Positions 43,558 to 57,639 of a stretch of DNA of 64,000 nucleotides are shown here, in pieces (within the stretch, counting starts at the first letter, position 1; every line of letters begins with the position of its first letter). Origin of the DNA: Diabrotica undecimpunctata (taxonomy: Eukaryota; Arthropoda; Insecta; Coleoptera; Chrysomelidae); contig NC_092806.1 in the NCBI RefSeq assembly GCF_040954645.1, positions 114,868,458 to 114,932,457 of the forward strand, in the 5' to 3' direction. The notes beneath the pieces were generated by a model that saw only the letters and a program-made list of their open reading frames with translations, was not told the DNA's origin and did no database searches. Both the position numbers and the translations under genes were made by a program.

Positions 43558-43835
43558 AGACTTCTTCTCATGGCGCCATCTCCTTTCGAAGGTTAGCGAT
43601 CCAAATGGCAATTGTAGTTTTGGAAACTGCTGCGCGAAAGATTTCTGCGGATGAGCGGTCAAACCATATCCTCAGGTCTTTCAGCCATGAGTTCTGGCGT
43701 CTTCTTACTGATCTTTTGTCCTGTACTTTTCCTTCCAGTATAACTTGAAGTATTTCATATATTTCGCCTCTCAACACATGACCCAAGTATTGCATTTTCC
43801 TCTCTTTTCCTCTCAATCAAGACTTAGATACTCTT
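43558..43835 (-). mobile_element. LINE ORF2 C-terminal fragment
   Basis: Minus strand: RKMQYLGHVLRGEIYEILQV, then WLKDLRIWFDRSSAEIFRAA, stop. It is the same C-terminal segment as 40892-41230 but with SVRRRQNSW replacing SIGRRRISW. 82 codons remain open. Confidence 0.8.
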
Positions 43836-44292
43836 ATCTCAGCTTCATATTATTAAAATGATTCTTGCTTGATAAGTTTCTTTAGTAATGCTTGACAAGT
43901 TGACAGTTGCTTAAGATAACCCACAAACTCAACACTAAGAGAGATAAAAACTAACAATCAAAGTACCTGTTGGGAAATAATACATGTAAGTATGAATTTT
44001 CTAAAATTATGATAATTGTCAAATATTACAACACTGTGATTTCTGCTGATCCACATCAGACATTTGGAAAAACCATTATTTTGTTTTTGGAGATACTATT
44101 GACAGTAACAACAAAAACTTGTCATAGATCACCAAAGAAAATGGAAATAACCCAAAAATAAGTGCCAGATATTAAATGGATCACTACAAAACATATTATG
44201 CAAACCTTTATGTTGATTTTTTTATACCGGATTTTAACCATAATGCTTAAAAAGCAATTATACTTAAAAAATTAGCATAGCTCTATGTATAT

Positions 44293-44298
44293 TTTATT
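44293..44298 (-). promoter_or_regulatory. Candidate poly(A) signal for the phosphatase gene
   Basis: The complement of TTTATT gives AATAAA about 195 bases after the stop codon of the exon at 44492-44783. Confidence 0.4.
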
Positions 44299-44491
44299 TG
44301 AAACAACCTTCAAATTTAAACTATTTAAGATGTAAAACATACATCGACCACATCGGTCACTTTGTTCAAAAAATAAAATAAAAAATAAAATTTTAAATCA
44401 AACTAACAAAATCTCAGCAATATTGTTTTACATCTCAATAGAAAAATGCGTTATTAAGTCTTCGTAACACAAAAAAATACTTTAAAGCATC

Positions 44492-44783
44492 TTAGCTGCT
44501 TCTTAGAAGCCTATAAAGGTGATCTGAGATGTCTTCATATACTCTAACACTTATTTCACTATTATTGTCTGAATCTGGAGTGGGGGGCCTTTGTATAAGA
44601 TTATAATCTACAGTTTCAGTCAGCTGTTCACATTTTCTTTTGGACCTACAGTCCTGGGAAGCCTCTCCATTCGCAAGAATCTGGCGGGCCTTGTAAATGG
44701 GCTCATATTCTATCAATTGAGCTCTAAAGCCTTCATTTGGGTCTATGGTAGCTCTTTTTGCTTTAACAAACTGTAAAGCCTCA
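44492..44783 (-). CDS. Terminal exon of a probable dual-specificity protein phosphatase
   Basis: The acceptor on the minus strand is TTATTACGTTTTGCAG just right of 44783. The first base completes a split codon; then EALQFVKAKRATIDPNEGF, RAQLIEYEPIYKARQ, a hydrophilic tail (TPDSDNNSEISVRVYED) and a stop at 44492-44494. The (A)LxxVKxxRxxxxPNxGFxxQLxxYE segment is the characteristic last helix of dual-specificity phosphatase catalytic domains, placed after the HCX5R loop. That loop must lie in an upstream exon to the right; none was recognised in the window. No in-frame lesion. Good host-exon evidence: clean splice site, no transposon homology. The exact phosphatase type is unknown. Confidence 0.65.
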
Positions 44784-44984
44784 CTGCAAAACGTAATAAT
44801 TAGTAAAATTAGGAAATTATATAAGATTTATATTTATTAAACATGTTTAAACAACCTAAAACAATTCGGTATTTTTAACATAAGGGATACAAGCATAAGT
44901 CTCATTTGATTAGTTTTCTTAATCGGATACCTTGTAAATGATTCAAAATTTAAAGTATAAAATATTATGTTATATTGTATTTCA

Positions 44985-47010
44985 TTCCTGACAGCGATAA
45001 AAAAGAATTCTATGATGAGCTACAAACATTAGTGGAAAGAGAAGTGAAGCAAAATGAATTACTTATATTATTGGGAGATTTCAATGCCAGAATAGGAGAC
45101 GAAGTAATACCAGGAATAAAACAAAGGTTTAATGAAAGAGTTATCAATGAAAACGAAAAAAAAACTGGTGAAATTCTGCACATCAAACGAACTAAGGATA
45201 ACCAACACATTTTTTGATCATAAAATTCAAATACACGTTTGAAAATACAAGAGGACATAGATCAATGATAGATTATGTGGTCACAAACAGAAATATTCAC
45301 CATAAACAGATAGTGGATGTGAGAAGTTTGACGTCACCCAATGTGGGAAGCGATCACTATTTGGTACTTGGTAAAATTAGATTCAATGAAAGATGGAAAG
45401 AGAAGCTTAAACAAACCAATGCAGAGGAAATAATAAAAATAGAAAATTTAAGAGATGACTCCATAAAATCATTATATCAAAAAAGGCTAGAACAGAAAAT
45501 ACAAATGGAGAATATCGAAAATGAAAGCAATGTAGAGATTAGCTGGAGAAAACTTAAGAAAAATATTCTGGATGATGCCCGAGAAGCCCTTGGAACGAAA
45601 ATAATAAACAAAAAGTGGTCAACGAAAACACCATGGTTTACACTAGAAGTTAAACAAAAATGTCACCAAAAAAAGAAAGCTTTCCTAAAATATAAGTCAG
45701 AAAAAACGAATGAATCATATGAAGAATATAAAAGGATAAGAACTGAAACTCATCAATTGGTAAGAAAAACCAAAAACAGATTACTGGGAAAGATTCACAA
45801 AAGGACTAGAGATGGATTTCTGTGGACAACAGAAACAAGTATGAAAATAATGTGTAATAGAACACATACAAAAGGATACATGGGTGGCCTTCCTGACAGA
45901 AATGTTTAAAAAACAAAACGAAGAACCTTTACCAGAAACGCCAAATATAATAACTGAGGAAAAGACCGAAATCTCCCAAAACGATGTGAAAGAAGGAATA
46001 AACAAATTAAAAAACAGAAAGTCACCAGGAGAAGATCAAATACCAAATGAACTCTTAAAATATGGAGGTGATCACCTTGTACAACAACTGCAACTTCTTA
46101 TTAATAAAATAATCACCACGAACAGAATACCAGATGAATAGAGGAGAGTGATCATGGTGATGTTCTTCAAAAAAGGAGATAAGAAAGACCCCAATAATTA
46201 TCGAGCAATAAATCTATTAAATACAACACTCAAATTGACAACAAGAATAATAGCGACAAAAATAAACGAACGAATATCTCTGCAAGAGGAACAGCAAGGA
46301 TTTCGGACAGGAAGATCATGCACGGATGCAGTTTTTGTAATAAGACAAATAAAAGAAAAGTCGCTGGAATACAACAAACCAGCATATATGTGTCTGATAG
46401 ATTTGAAGAAAGCGTTTGATGTGTAAAGTATAAAGTGAGAATTCGGGACGCGATACATTTATTATATGAAAAGGGAATATCACTGGATTTAGTAAAAACC
46501 ATTGAGAGTGTATATAAAGATAACATAGCTATGGTAAGATGTAAAGGAAAACTATCGCAACCTATCAAATATGAAACTGGCATTAGACAAGGAGATGCGC
46601 TGAGCCCATTAATATTTAATCTGATAATGGATGAAATCATAAAGAAAGTTAAAAAAAGAAGAGGATATAGAATGGGAGAAAAGGAAATAAGGATAATATG
46701 CTACGCCGACGACGCCATAATAACAGCCGAAAATGAAGATGACCTACAAAGATTAATTAAAGAATTCGAAGATACGGCGCTCATATACAACATGGAGATC
46801 TCAACAGAGAAAACTAAAACGATAGTGATATCAGCGGAACCGAGACGATGTAAACTAGTCGTAAATAACAAAATAATAGAACAAGTGATGGAAACTGAAC
46901 ACTTGGGAATAAAACTGTCAAGCTACGGAAAAGTGGAAGAAGTACAAAAACAAGTGAACATGGCAAACAGAGCAGCAGGATGTCTCAACAACACAATCTG
47001 GAGAAACAAT
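44985..47010 (+). mobile_element. Non-LTR retrotransposon, endonuclease to RT, lightly decayed
   Basis: It enters inside the APE endonuclease (FYDELQTLVE, LLGDFNARIG at 45070-45100). HRSMIDYVVTNRNIHH and VGSDHYLVLGKIR follow at 45255-45380. A 231-codon linker frame is open to 45909. RT parts come in three neighbouring frames: KLKNRKSPGEDQIPNELLK (46005-46060), NYRAINLLNTTLK…GFRTGRSCTDA (46196-46330) and CLIDLKKAFDV (46390-46425). The last frame (46435-47028) has TGIRQGDALSPLIFN, ICYADDAIITAENEDDLQ (catalytic) and a YLG-like HLGIKLS. It stops abruptly at SLNNTIWRNN, where the piggyBac remnant starts. Four frameshifts or stops; otherwise the least damaged EN-RT pair of its family here. Confidence 0.85.
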
Positions 47011-48359
47011 CCGATCGTTACTAAATAAACTAAAGAATCAGTTACTCAAAGTTCCGAATAAGAAATTATTAGCCATAGATGAGCAGATAATTCCAACAAA
47101 GGCGCGTTCATCTATAAAACAATATAATCCGCAAAAACCCCACAAATGGGGATCTAAGGCGTTTGTTCTTAGTGGTGTCAGCGGATTTTCCTAAGATTAT
47201 GAAATTTTTGTAGGAAGCCAAACTAATGTTGTATCCGATGGTTTTCCTGATTTAGGGGTAAGTTCAAATGTGGTTCTTCGGCTAACACGAACAGTACCAA
47301 GACTTATAAATCACAAATATTCTTTGATAATTGGTACAAGAGCGTCCCATTGCAAATTTATCTAATGAAACAGGGTATGGTACCACTAGGAAGAGTTAGA
47401 ATAAACAGAGTGCCAAACAGTAATATGCCAAAAGAGACTGAATTAAAAAGAACGGCCAAGGAGCTATGGTAGAGAAAGTCGCCACAATTGATGGTACAAA
47501 AATATCTGTTGTTACATGGTATGACAACAAATTAGTAAACATTTTATCAAAATGCTGGGAGTATGAAAACAGTTGAAGGAAGTTAAACGATTTTCGAAAA
47601 AGGATAAGACACATATAATGGTTCCATGTCCAAAAGCTGTAACGATTTACAACAAGTATTTGGGGGGAGTAGATCTCCTGGATTTAATGTTGGGATATTA
47701 TAGGATCAAACTCAAATCGAAAAAATGGTACATGCGTATATTTTTCCATATTATTGATTTGATGACTGTCAATGTGTGGATTCTTTGGAGAAAAAGTGAC
47801 AAGAAGTGAGTATAATAATTTAGCTCTGGCGGATTTCAAAATGGCAGTAGCAGAGTGTTTATGCTTATGTGTGTATATGTGTTTATGTTAATGTTTAAGT
47901 TAATAAAGCTGGTTTTACTACAAAAAGGGATCGTCCGTGTGGAACTATGGAAAATTTACAAAGCAACAAAAGAAGGGGTACGAACAGATGGATATAGTCT
48001 TCCATTCCATCTTTCATTATGGTGTAGTGAAAGGCAAATATGCAAATATCCCTTTGGTTCAAAAAGCTTCATAAAATGCGAGAAGTGTAATGTTTTTCTT
48101 TGCTTAAACAAAGATAGAAATTATTTTTACAACTTTCACACTGAATAATTATTATAATTAGAAAGTAATAAACGTTATTTTTTTTTAATTTTACTTATTG
48201 AATCTTGTTTTAATGCATAGTGCCATATATGAACATAAAAAAGAATAAAAAAATAAAAAAAACTAAAAACAAAAACATAGTAACAAAAACAACAACAACA
48301 TAGTACAAAAACTTTGTAATCATAGATTTTTTTTTTTTTTAAAAACATGCAGTAAAGGG
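47011..48359 (+). pseudogene. piggyBac-type transposase remnant with right element end
   Basis: The forward reading has LLAIDEQIIPTKARSSIKQY, NPQKPHKWGSKAFVLSGVSG and a YEIFVGSQTN block (47070-47230), around the first catalytic acids. After many lesions come DKTHIMVPCPKAVTIYNKYL, GGVDLLDLMLGYYRIKLKSK and FHIIDLMTVNVW (47600-47790). Last is a C-terminal cysteine-rich end FIKCEKCNVFLCLNKD…FHTE (48070-48147), as expected for the piggyBac RING-like/CRD domain. The element's right end CATGCAGTAAAGGG precedes TTAA at 48360-48363. The left half and left end are missing at the LINE junction. Confidence 0.82.
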
Positions 48360-48363
48360 TTAA

Positions 48364-49809
48364 GATTGTTTAAGAACTTTCTACGTTTTCCATTAAGATT
48401 ATATAAGGATCCAAAAAGCAACTAGCATCATGTTTCTGAAGCAAAATTTTTATTGTGTGCCCCATTAAATTTAAATTCAATGTATAAAAATTAAAATATT
48501 TACCATTTACACACAGTATTTGGAAAAAGAAATATTGAGTCATTCTGTACGACAATGATTTGGTAATAAAGTATGCATTACGCAAGTACGCATCATTAGG
48601 GTTTTTCATTAAACCTCATTAAAGAAATATTTATATACATATATGTAATCATATTTTTAACAATTAAATTTTTTTGGATTTTCTGTACATTTTTTAAATT
48701 CATTAATATGTAGATAATGAAAACTAAATGCTATCTACCACAAGGGTTTTCCCCCGAACCATAACCGATTTCTGTCACAGCAAAACTGTCTTTTTATAAT
48801 TTATGGAGTGCTTTATATATAAAAGTAGATAGTACTTAATAAAAGTATGCAAAAAATATTAAATTGGATTTATGGTCACATGGTGTCTGCAAATATCCAT
48901 GCTTGAAGAAATTATATACGAGTTTTTGTTACCTTCCGAACCAAAATGTAGGAAACCAATGTAGTAAAGTGTCTTTTAGGCCTGTCAAACTTGATGAAAA
49001 CTATTTAATTTTTAATTATCAATTTCCTCGGAAAACGCTTGTAGGGCTTTGCCGAAAAATCTTTGAAGGGGAATAAAATATAGTGGACTATATATGATTA
49101 TACAATAAATACTCATTTCTGCTAGGTAGCAAGACATTATTGTATTTATTTTCAGTGGCTAAGTAAATCAGTAATATAATTGAAGAACCAGTAACAAATG
49201 TAGGAATAAAATTTAGAATGATTAAAATAAAAAACTTATCTAATCGACAGCATACACAGTTCACTGATCCTACTCCCAACTGTCTACTACTTAAATGTAT
49301 TTTTTGCCCCATTATACAAATTTTGACTTAGACTGGAAGTTACCATTCAACCAAGGACATTTGCTCATACCCAATATTAATTGTGAGTATGAGTGATTAA
49401 GTGATAAATGTAGTTATCTATAAAATAAAATTTCATCAAGGAAAACAATGGTTTGCGTGTTTATATTTGAGTTTTTTTTTAGTTATTTATACATTAGTAT
49501 TTACAAATAAATAGTTTTTAATCAAAATTAATTAAAACACATTCCCATTAATGATAATTCTTTTTTCAATAAAATAAGTTTTTAACAGTAAGTTTATTTC
49601 AGCTATTAATAACGTGTGATAGGAATTTTGTTTTGGATGTTTTTTGACATTGATTCTAAATATTCCCAAGCTGAGTCAATCAAACTGCATATATAATTTA
49701 TGAAATTAATATAATAATCACATGCTTATCTTAAGCATTTGATTATTACTTATTATTACATGTGAACTTAAATCACAAGTTAAAGATATAGGTCTGTCAA
49801 TAAACGAAA
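48364..49809. other. Unassigned AT-rich sequence
   Basis: No ORF of interest and no recognised repeat. Confidence 0.45.
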
Positions 49810-50370
49810 AAAAAAAAGACTAAAATCCCAGTACAAAGTCAATCGGAGAGAGCAACAAGACACTATCTGACAATTGACAACTTAGAATAAGTAGATAGCT
49901 TTATCTATTTAGGAGTCTACATCACAAAGGACAACATTGACGATGCAGAGCTTAGTAGAAGAATCTTCCTAGCCAATATGGCATACTTTGCTACGAACTA
50001 AAAATAAACTAGACTAGAAACAACTAAGATATAAATCTACAAGACCATAATCCAACCTATAGTGAGCTATGGATGTGAAACTTGTGTGTTGAGCCCTGTA
50101 AACCACATCACGTCTCATCGTCACATCGTCTTTGAAAGAAAGGTACTGAAACAAATAATAGGGCCTATAAATGAGAATTTATCTCAGTATGCCCGCCTAC
50201 AGTGTATTCAATGGGCAAGCCATGTATATAGGATGGAACAAAACTGGTTTCCCAAAAAACTGTTGAATGCAAGAATGCGGGGGACGAGACTGACTGGAAG
50301 ACGGGAGGATGATGAGGATGCCAGAAATCTCCTTGGTAGAAATTTTGGAAAAAAAGTACAAATATGATTT
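49810..50370 (+). mobile_element. LINE 3' fragment, intact relative of the split copy at 18127
   Basis: The forward reading has FIYLGVYITKDNIDDAELSR and RIFLANM (49900-49980), then IVSYGCETCVLSPVNH (50058-50105), FERKVLKQIIGPINEN, RLQCIQWASHVYRMEQNWFP and KKLLNARMRGTRLTGRRED. The last ~300 bp are open (50062-50367). The RT catalytic region is absent (5'-truncated). Confidence 0.8.
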
Positions 50371-51336
50371 AAGGGATGTGTATATAAATGATATTTGTTT
50401 GTGTGTTTGAAACAACAATGAGCTCAAATTCACAATAAATTATACTCCACCCTCTGATAACTTAACAATAGATAAGAAACATACACACTAACAAAGAACA
50501 CAAGAAAACAACACTAACAAAACACACAACACAGTTGACGCAGTCGTTGCTCTGTCACACTAACGAAAACATTTAAGTAAATGTCATCATCGTGTGACAG
50601 CGCGTATTCTTGGTTGCCTAAGTCGAAGAATAATGTGTATTCGAGAGTACCGTCACGAATTTATTGCTAAATATGAAATATTATACTTAGCCACTTATTT
50701 TAAATTATTTGGGAAGAGTCCCGTCAAGGAACAAAGGGTTATAGGATCTTGATTGATACCTATTTGGAACAGATACAGAATTTGCAACTGTGTTTGTTCC
50801 GCTCATTTCCTCTACATTTTTATTTGTTAATTCTGGAAAGTCAATAATTTCTAAGTCTCCTTCTGAAACATCTCTTTTTGCATTGTGTTCATTTTACTCC
50901 CACAAGTTGAGATAAAACGCTGTCAGGCATATCGATGTGCCCATATTGTGCTAATGCTATAATCCCGCAGAGTTTTCCAGTTATCTGGGGCATTACTTAG
51001 ATAACACTTTTCTCTTGTGCCATGTTTCCCTGGACGCTATAGTGCTACACCCCAAGATTGGGGTGTGTACAAGTCACAGCACACCATATATATTGAATAT
51101 CAGTTCTGGTATGAGCGTCTGGTGATTTTCTGATTGAATATGATATAGATCATGGTGTGTAAATGTTTTTTTTTACTTCATAGCAGAGAGGAATTAGGGG
51201 AAATTAATATGATCAATTTGACTTCTTAGTGTCGAAGAAGTAAACAGAAAAAGTCATTAAGACTTCTAGTGCATTTGAAACAAACAAAAAAGAGAGAAGT
51301 CATAAAGACATCTTTCTAGTGGCATACAACAGAACA
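50371..51336. other. Unassigned; possible decayed minus-strand coding piece at 50710-51050
   Basis: One minus-strand frame over about 50715-50880 reads LEIIDFPELTNKNVEEMSGT and VPNRYQSRSYNPLFLDG without a stop. It is preceded in other frames by APDNWKTLRDYSIS. I do not recognise the family. It may be an old retroelement or a host exon fragment. Confidence 0.3.
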
Positions 51337-51346
51337 AGAGCATAAT

Positions 51347-52072
51347 TTTTTTTTTTTTATTTAGAAATTACAGCCGCATCAACCATAATGGTTATTAGCG
51401 GCGGCTACAGAATTACAAAATTAGAGTTTATAAAATATTCCTATAGATTTTAAGAAATTTACGATATTAATAACAGAAAAATTAGTGCCTAATAAATTAC
51501 TTAAACTGTTACGTATGTTAAATGTAAGACGAAAATGGGCAAATCTATGACATTCAATTAATAAATGGTTAACGGTTATTTGTACATTACATGTTTCACT
51601 AATAGGTGGATCACTTTTGGACAGTAAATATGAGTGAGTAAGTCTCGTGTGTCCAATTCGTAATCTAATTATCACCAATTGTTCTCTTCTGTTCCTGGTT
51701 GAGGGTTGCCAAGCTGTAATGTCATTTTTAATTTGCTTCAGTGATGTTTGAGAAGATTGCCATTCGTTTTTCCACTTGCACAAAACTCGATTTTTTTTTT
51801 TATAAAAGCTTTTATATCACTCGCGGTATTTCGATTCTCGGCTTTTTCTATATCAGCACATTTAGCAATTTCACTCGCGCACTGGTCCGCACTTTCGTTG
51901 CCAGCAATGCCAATGTGGGATGGAATCCATATAAATCTGATACTCCTAGAATTTTCTTGAGCCTTCATCTAGTTCTAGTTTTATGTTTCTCAAGGGGACC
52001 TTTAGGATAGATCTGTTTAAGGGCTTGAAGGGCGCTTACTGAGTCACTTAAGATAACAGAGTTAGGAATGTT
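51347..52072 (-). mobile_element. 5'-truncated LINE with RNase H domain, poly(A) tail, 10-bp target duplication
   Basis: The minus strand encodes SVILSDSVSALQALKQIYP (RNase H start). After a frameshift come IRFIWIPSHIGIAGNESADQ (RNase H end, with the D/H catalytic neighbourhood), then CKWKNEWQSSQTSLKQIKND and QLVIIRLRIGHTRLTHSYLL. The C-terminal segment ITVNHLLIECHRFAHFR closes it. The tail is about 13 A at 51347-51359. AGAGCATAAT is present at 51337-51346 and 52073-52082. RNase H plus the LRIGHTxxTHxxLL C-terminus indicates the I/Loa/Jockey-type group of RNase H-bearing LINEs; the clade is not settled. Confidence 0.85.
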
Positions 52073-52082
52073 AGAGCATAAT

Positions 52083-53050
52083 AATGTTACGGATTCTTTT
52101 TCTTAGTGATACATGATACACAAGAATAAGTCACAGAGGCTTCTTTGTAACTAAGAGAACAGAAGGAGTAAAAAGTCAAAACGACTTCTTGTAAACAGCA
52201 TTGTCATTAGGTATGGTTCAAACAAAGGTTTTGAATTTAAGAGTTACTGCACATCAAAAATAAATGAAATTTAAAGAACTTGTGGTGCACACTTTTTAAT
52301 TGTTTAGTATATCATTATGTGACCAGAAGAAATTATTTATTTAGTCATGTCATACCATGACACTTGAATAAATTTGAGTGAAATTTATCAACTTATATCA
52401 CCATGTAATGGTTGATACTGATTTCAAACAAATGCTTAACGCACTAACTAATGATAAAAAAATTTAATTGAAATGAGTAATAAATAATTAAAATTGCATA
52501 TCAGTTTAATGGATAGAGTTGTAATTTGCGGTTGAGCCTACTCTACCCACCAGATATGTAAATATTAACATTATTTAATATGACTAATAACTTATAAACG
52601 GGAGTGCTGAAAGTACTGGTCCAAGTTTTTCAACAACATTTTCTATCTTTGTGTTAATTTATCTAGTTTGATCATTTAATAGCTCTCATAGTATATGGCT
52701 AAAGAATATATGACAGTATATGGCTCTTCTTTTAGCATTAAATTAACTTCTGATCAAAGAAATCAAAACTATTCTCTAAAATTTAAATATGCTTAGAATA
52801 ATTTTTTAATTTATTCCACAATATTAATAGTCTACAAGCCCACGAGAGATTTTTAATGGGTTATTTGACTCAGCATCAATCACATATAGAACAATACTAC
52901 AATATGTAATAACAACTTTAGAAACTATACAGTCAATTCTTATCAGTACATGTGAGTTACAGGTAAGATAAACATACCACTACAGGGGTTAATTTTTTTG
53001 TTGCCAAACATTTTTGTACGGCATTTATAACTTAGGTAGGTAATACAAAA
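52083..53050. other. Unassigned AT-rich sequence
   Basis: No coding or repeat feature recognised, other than the 12-bp target-site copy at its right end. Confidence 0.45.
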
Positions 53051-54659
53051 CAGGCACTTAATATAGAGGAAGAAGAAGAAACTTGGAAGACGAAAGAGAT
53101 GGGATAAGGGGAACAGACGAGAGGGAAGAGGAACCACCAACGATTCTTGAAGTTAAAGATGCGGTTAAAAAGCTAGCCAAAAACAAATCAGCCGGAATAG
53201 ATAATATCGCAGCTGAAGTATATAAAGAAGGTGGCCATGATACTATTAAGGCATTACACCAGCTTATAAAAGAAATATGGACACAGAAATACCTCCCCAA
53301 TTATTGGAATATTGGAATACATTGCACCATACACAAAAAAAGGAGATATCTTTGAATGTTCTAACCACAGAGTAATTACGCTTTAAATGCAGCATATAAA
53401 ATATTTTCCACAGTACTATGTCACTGTATGGCACCATATGCAGAACAGATAGTAGGAAAATACCAGGCTGGTTTCAGAGGTGATAAATCGACAATTCATC
53501 AGATTGCAACCCTGAAACAAATTTTGGAAAACACTAGAATGTGGCATTGATACTCATCACATATTTATAGACTACAAAGCAGCTTACGACTCTGTGAATA
53601 GAAGAGAAATGTTCAAAGCAATGAAAAAGCTAGGAATACCACATCAGTTGGTAAATTTAACGAAACTAACTCTTGAAAAAGTTGAATGTAGAATACGAAT
53701 TCAGGGGAACTGTCTGAACCTTTTCAAACAAATAACGGGCTGCGCCAGGGAGACCCTCTTTCCTGTATACTGCTCAATCTGGCTTGGGGAAAAGTAATAT
53801 GTATGTCACAAATCACAATAACTGGTTCAATATATATTAAATCAGTGCAAATCCTGGCCTATGCTGATAATAACAATATTGTTGGGAGAATGGAAAACGC
53901 TGTACGAGAGATGTATGTAGCATTAAAAGAATAAGCTACAAAAATGGGTTTAATATTAAAAACCCACATAACGAAGTATATGAAAATAAGCACGCAACCA
54001 CAAATCCTACGACCACTTGTTATAGAAAACGATGTCACCGAAGCAGTGAACGAATTTGTATACCTAGGGGTGCTCCTAAAAATAATACTACCGCAGAGGT
54101 AAACTGCAGAATTTGAACGGCCAACAGATGCTATTTTGAGCTCAATCTCCTATATAAATCCACAATTATATCGAGAAATACAAAAATAAAACTCTAAAAA
54201 ACAATAATACGCCCAGTCCTAACATATGGTTCAGAGACCTGGACTATTACAAAAAATAAAGAAAACATGGTAGGATGTTTCGAAACAAAAATACTAAGGC
54301 GAATCTATGGAGCAGTGAACGACAATGGAGTGTGGAGAAGACGATACAACTTCGAACTTTATAGAATATACCAGGAACCTGATATCGCAAAACATATTAA
54401 GATAGGACGTCTGAGGTGGACAGGGCATGTAATGGGATGGAACAAAATGACCCAGCTAGAAAACGCTCCTTGATAGACCCATTGGTCAGAGAAGAAGAGG
54501 AAGACACAGAACAAGGTTCCTTGATAACATTGATGAAGACATGAGAAATATGAGAATATGTACTTGGCGGTAAAATGCGATGGATAAGGATGACTGGAGA
54601 GAAATTCTTGAGGAAGCTGGGAGCCACGCATGGCTGTAAAGCCAGAATGATGATGATGA
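53051..54659 (+). mobile_element. 5'-truncated LINE with (GAT)n-like tail and 12-bp target duplication
   Basis: The forward reading has VKKLAKNKSAGIDNIAAEVY (53165-53225), YAEQIVGKYQAGFRGDKST (53440-53500) and a YDSVNRREMFKAMKKLGIP box. GLRQGDPLSCILLNLAW lies at 53738-53785, and LAYADN, in place of the catalytic YADD, near 53860. The C-terminal CFETKILRRIYGAVNDNGVW and RLRWTGHVMGW follow. The tail is GATGATGATGA. GGTAATACAAAA occurs at 53039-53050 and 54660-54671, defining both borders. Many frameshifts; the catalytic box is mutated. Confidence 0.88.
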
Positions 54660-54671
54660 GGTAATACAAAA

Positions 54672-56889
<2,218 letters not shown>

Positions 56890-57135
56890 AATTGTGAAAA
56901 TGATTTGTATTGATAAACAACCATTTTCCTTGGAAGAAAATGCCGGGTTTAAGAGACTGCTAAATACTATTGTTCCTCAATATAAAACCAAAGAATATAG
57001 ACGCATATACAAGAATCTTTCACTGTCTATACTATTGTTCCTCAATATAAAACCAAAGAATATAGACGCATATACAAGAATCTTTCACTGTCATTTTTTA
57101 GCGTCGGCAAAGGTTATACCAAAAACAATGAGAAG
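56890..57135 (+). pseudogene. hAT (ZBED-like) transposase N-terminal-domain fragment with 65-bp tandem duplication
   Basis: The forward frame reads MICIDKQPFSLEENAGFKRL and LNTIVPQYKT. This is the well-known QPFSxVExxGFxxLLxxLxPxY block that follows the BED zinc finger in hAT transposases. A 65-bp unit (56964-57028) is repeated exactly at 57029-57092, which shifts the frame. It may be the 5' part of the same element whose later part lies at 60185-60815. Confidence 0.75.
56964..57092 (+). repeat. Tandem duplication, 2 x 65 bp
   Basis: The unit starting ATACTATTGTTCCTCAATAT occurs at 56964 and 57029 and is identical to the end of the second copy (CACTGTC at 57086-57092). Confidence 0.95.
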
Positions 57136-57639
57136 TTGATCATGATTTTAGTTCCTTATTTGTACCACTAGGGAGCGGTCATGTCAGCGCTACTACAGCT
57201 TCTAAAATAATAAAGAGTGGACAAAAAATGCAACTTTAGATATTTTTATATCTAGATGCCGCGTGGTCGTAGAATAACATTAAATTTTTGTGTTTTATAA
57301 AATTTTTTGAAGAAAACAAAATATTATTTTAACTTTTAATAAATGACCCTTTTTAAAAAAAATATTATGATTCAACTTATCAATAAAACTCTCTTCTTAT
57401 AAACTATAAATAAAATTAATTAATCACAGAGAGAGAAAGTTCAAAAAATTGTAAGGTGTTTCGATAAAAAAAAATTCCTAACCTTGTTAGTATGCTAGAA
57501 TTGCTGTTTAGCACATACACCAAAGACTTATTTTTTACAATTTGAAAATTCGAAATTGTGAAGTATAATTTCGCATTTTTAAGTTAAAAAAATAAATAAG
57601 TAAGTCTCAAATAACGCCTCACTAGAGCTCAACAAGGAA

